Shown one piece after another: positions 62,600 through 64,000 of a DNA stretch of 64,000 nucleotides; within the stretch, counting starts at the first letter, position 1; each line of letters opens with the position of its first letter. The notes beneath the pieces are model-generated. The model saw only the letters and a list, made by a program, of their open reading frames with translations. It did no database searches and was not told where the DNA came from. This DNA comes from Cohnella ginsengisoli (lineage in GTDB: Bacteria; Bacillota; Bacilli; Paenibacillales; Paenibacillaceae), in contig NZ_JAPDHZ010000002.1 in NCBI RefSeq assembly GCF_029525555.1, forward strand, positions 1,773,868 to 1,837,867, read 5' to 3'. The position numbers and the translations under genes were made by a program.

Positions 62600-62649
62600 T
62601 TCCGATCAATCACCTTCCTACTGGTTAGCTTACAATCAAATTCACCTGA

Positions 62650-63233
62650 TTAAACAAACTTTCTCCAAACTTCAAATAAGGCAAACAAATCTTTGTTTGA
62701 TTTTTCTTTAACATGTGAACGACATAAATTAACCACAACGGTTGGTGGATGTAATGCTCCACCTTTAAATCCGAGAACAACAGGCTTGTTAACATATATA
62801 TCCGATTCGGGTTTGCTTTTGAAACTCCAACGAAGATTCGGAAATTCTCTCAGAAAAACCTCTGCAAAGTATATACATCCACCGCCATTGTTGAAGTTCC
62901 GGTGTCCAACTTCCAATCACTTACATCCTTCAAAACCCATTCGGGTAAAGCACTTCGCAAACCATCCATTTCTTCCTCAGATATGGGTACGGTTTTGATC
63001 CTTTTCTTTAACCACTCCCATAGTATGATCAGCGATTCTGGAGACTTGTCAAATCGCTCAATATTTTTCATACCAGAGAATTCAATCGCACCCATTAATA
63101 TATTTATGCGTGTAGGGATTTCGTTGACGAACCAGTCGAAGTGCTCCTTGGCTTGCTTTTTGGTTAACTCTGAGAATTCTACAATTTTAAACGGCGGTAT
63201 CATCATCGGATAAGAAAAAGTCAGTTTAACCAC
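62650..63233 (-). pseudogene. Hypothetical protein, immunity-like, frame broken once
   Basis: About 194 residues if one base is restored near 62897-62902: LPEWVLKDVSDWKLDTG would continue NFNNGGGCIYFAEVFLREFP. Start is uncertain (GTG 63233 or ATG about 30 bases on; GGGAGG just before). N half: IPPFKIVEFSELTKKQAKEHFDWFVNEIP; C half: LRWSFKSKPESDIYVNKPVV and CRSHVKEKSNKDLFALFEVW. AT-rich like the gene at 62351. Unlike the other breaks in the window this is a missing base outside a long run, so real decay is possible. No known domain recognised with certainty. Confidence 0.6.
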
Positions 63234-63739
63234 CTCCCGCTAGTTTTGAATTACGTGTTGATTCAAATAAAGCGTTGATCTGCTTTGACTTCTTTCGTAA
63301 CTATGTATCGGTTTATTACCTGAATTCGGTAGAGCGGATCATAGTTGAATTTGCTGATTCCCGTTGCTGTCTCAGTTATATCTAAATTATTTGAAGATCG
63401 TCCATATGTTTTCTTTTCGAATTAAAAATCTATCTGCTTACTACTGTTCAAGTCGAGTCTTATGAAGTTTTTGCTGCCGCAGACCGCCACGGACAAACGA
63501 TTTTTAGCATACTGCTTTATCAGGTGTTGAATGCTTAATGGATCGTCATAGTACTCGGGTTGCCAGCGGAGAGATATCCCCTAACATCCATGTCGAATTT
63601 CCCCGGAAATATCTCCGAAAAATAAGCCCTTCCTCCCCCCTTTTCCCGGCAACAAAACGCCTGTTTAAAACGTCTTCTAATTGTCTAAATAATAATGATA
63701 CATAATACCTCGTTTTATAACGGGAGAGGGGCTGTACCG
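63234..63739. other. Intergenic region without a recognisable gene
   Basis: AT-rich at first (63234-63470), becoming mixed later. I see no convincing ORF, repeat or RNA gene. TTGTCT at 63681 and the AT-rich 63690-63706 may form a weak promoter for the gene at 63740. Confidence 0.5.
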
Positions 63740-64000
63740 ATGCGCAAACTGTTGCTGTGCGTCGTTTTATTGGGGATCGTCCTGATCCCGATCAGCGTGT
63801 CGGGCGTGAGCGACAAGCGGGAGACCGCCGTCGCGGAGGAGAATGGCAGCGAGGCGATCAATCATGCATCGGCCCCCCTCGTATCCCGCTTACATTAGCA
63901 AGATCACCTCGATGGACGGCGTCACCTACGTGACCGTCGACTACATTCAGTTCCTGCAAGGCGCGGAGGCCGACCGGGTATTCCGCCAGCAGGAGCCGGA
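63740..64000 (+). CDS. Secreted hypothetical protein, N-terminal part (cut by window; one frameshift)
   Basis: ATG 63740 with GAGAGGGG eight bases before. A signal peptide (MRKLLLCVVLLGIVLIPISVSG) is followed by DKRETAVAEENGSEAINHASAP; in the C6 run 63873-63878 one base is extra, and the restored frame reads SYPAYISKITSMDGVTYVTVD and YIQFLQGAEADRVFRQQEP to the window edge. Domain unknown; the visible part resembles small secreted proteins of Bacillales. Confidence 0.7.

Overview
The window looks like the chromosome of a high-GC Paenibacillaceae bacterium (Cohnella- or Paenibacillus-like). The evidence is gene content: many AraC/YesN regulators, lipoprotein sugar-binding proteins paired with LplB/YtcP-type permeases, secreted multidomain polysaccharide enzymes, a des-desK-desR locus, and AAGGAGG-type ribosome sites with frequent GTG/TTG starts. 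I saw no rRNA, tRNA, transposase, phage gene or CRISPR array.

Layout. 1-1104: 3' part missing of an iron-dependent alcohol dehydrogenase (minus). 1337-5502: a tight four-gene operon (D-Ala-D-Ala-type ligase, alanine/serine racemase, M15 D,D-carboxypeptidase, acyltransferase-3 membrane protein) that looks like a vanC/E/G-type cluster whose VanT is split in two. 5648-17816 (minus): a glycan-use operon (LplB and YtcP permeases, binding lipoprotein, a ~1,900-residue GH99/WbsX-like secreted enzyme, GH2 beta-mannosidase). 18287-19729: an arabinose/fucose isomerase-family enzyme divergent from an AraC regulator. 20878-28771 (minus): oxidoreductase, SGNH esterase, an unrecognised ~818-residue protein, sugar isomerase and a membrane-anchored AraC regulator. 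29418-31191: VanS/VanR-like two-component pair. 31350-36150 (minus): potABCD polyamine transporter followed by msrAB. 36724-40619: two TIM-barrel isomerases and an oxidoreductase, divergent from an AraC regulator. 40799-47607: GH51 arabinofuranosidase, an ArsR-type regulator and a large secreted DUF5695/LamG-like protein. 48135-49560: alpha/beta hydrolase and metallophosphoesterase. 49611-52460: the membrane-fluidity locus desR-desK-des. 52598-61663: AraC regulator, YesM/YesN pair, a three-component sugar ABC transporter and a trehalase/GH63-like intracellular glycosidase. 61770-62300: gamma-carbonic-anhydrase-like protein. 62351-63233: an AT-rich pair of small genes, possibly orphan immunity genes. 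63740-end: start of a secreted protein.

Most of the DNA serves plant-polysaccharide sensing, uptake and breakdown. The strongest regulatory signal is a pair of nearly identical promoter-operator modules (TTGACA, 17 bases, TATGAT, then the 19-mer ATTTTAAATTTATTTAAAA about 14 bases on) in front of the GH51 gene and of the DUF5695 gene, on either side of the ArsR-type regulator. This predicts a compact two-target regulon.

Data quality. Nineteen places show a one-base frame break inside otherwise intact conserved proteins, nearly all at runs of one base and mostly as a single extra base. I read them as probable sequencing or assembly errors. I give such genes their full restored extent and state where the break is.
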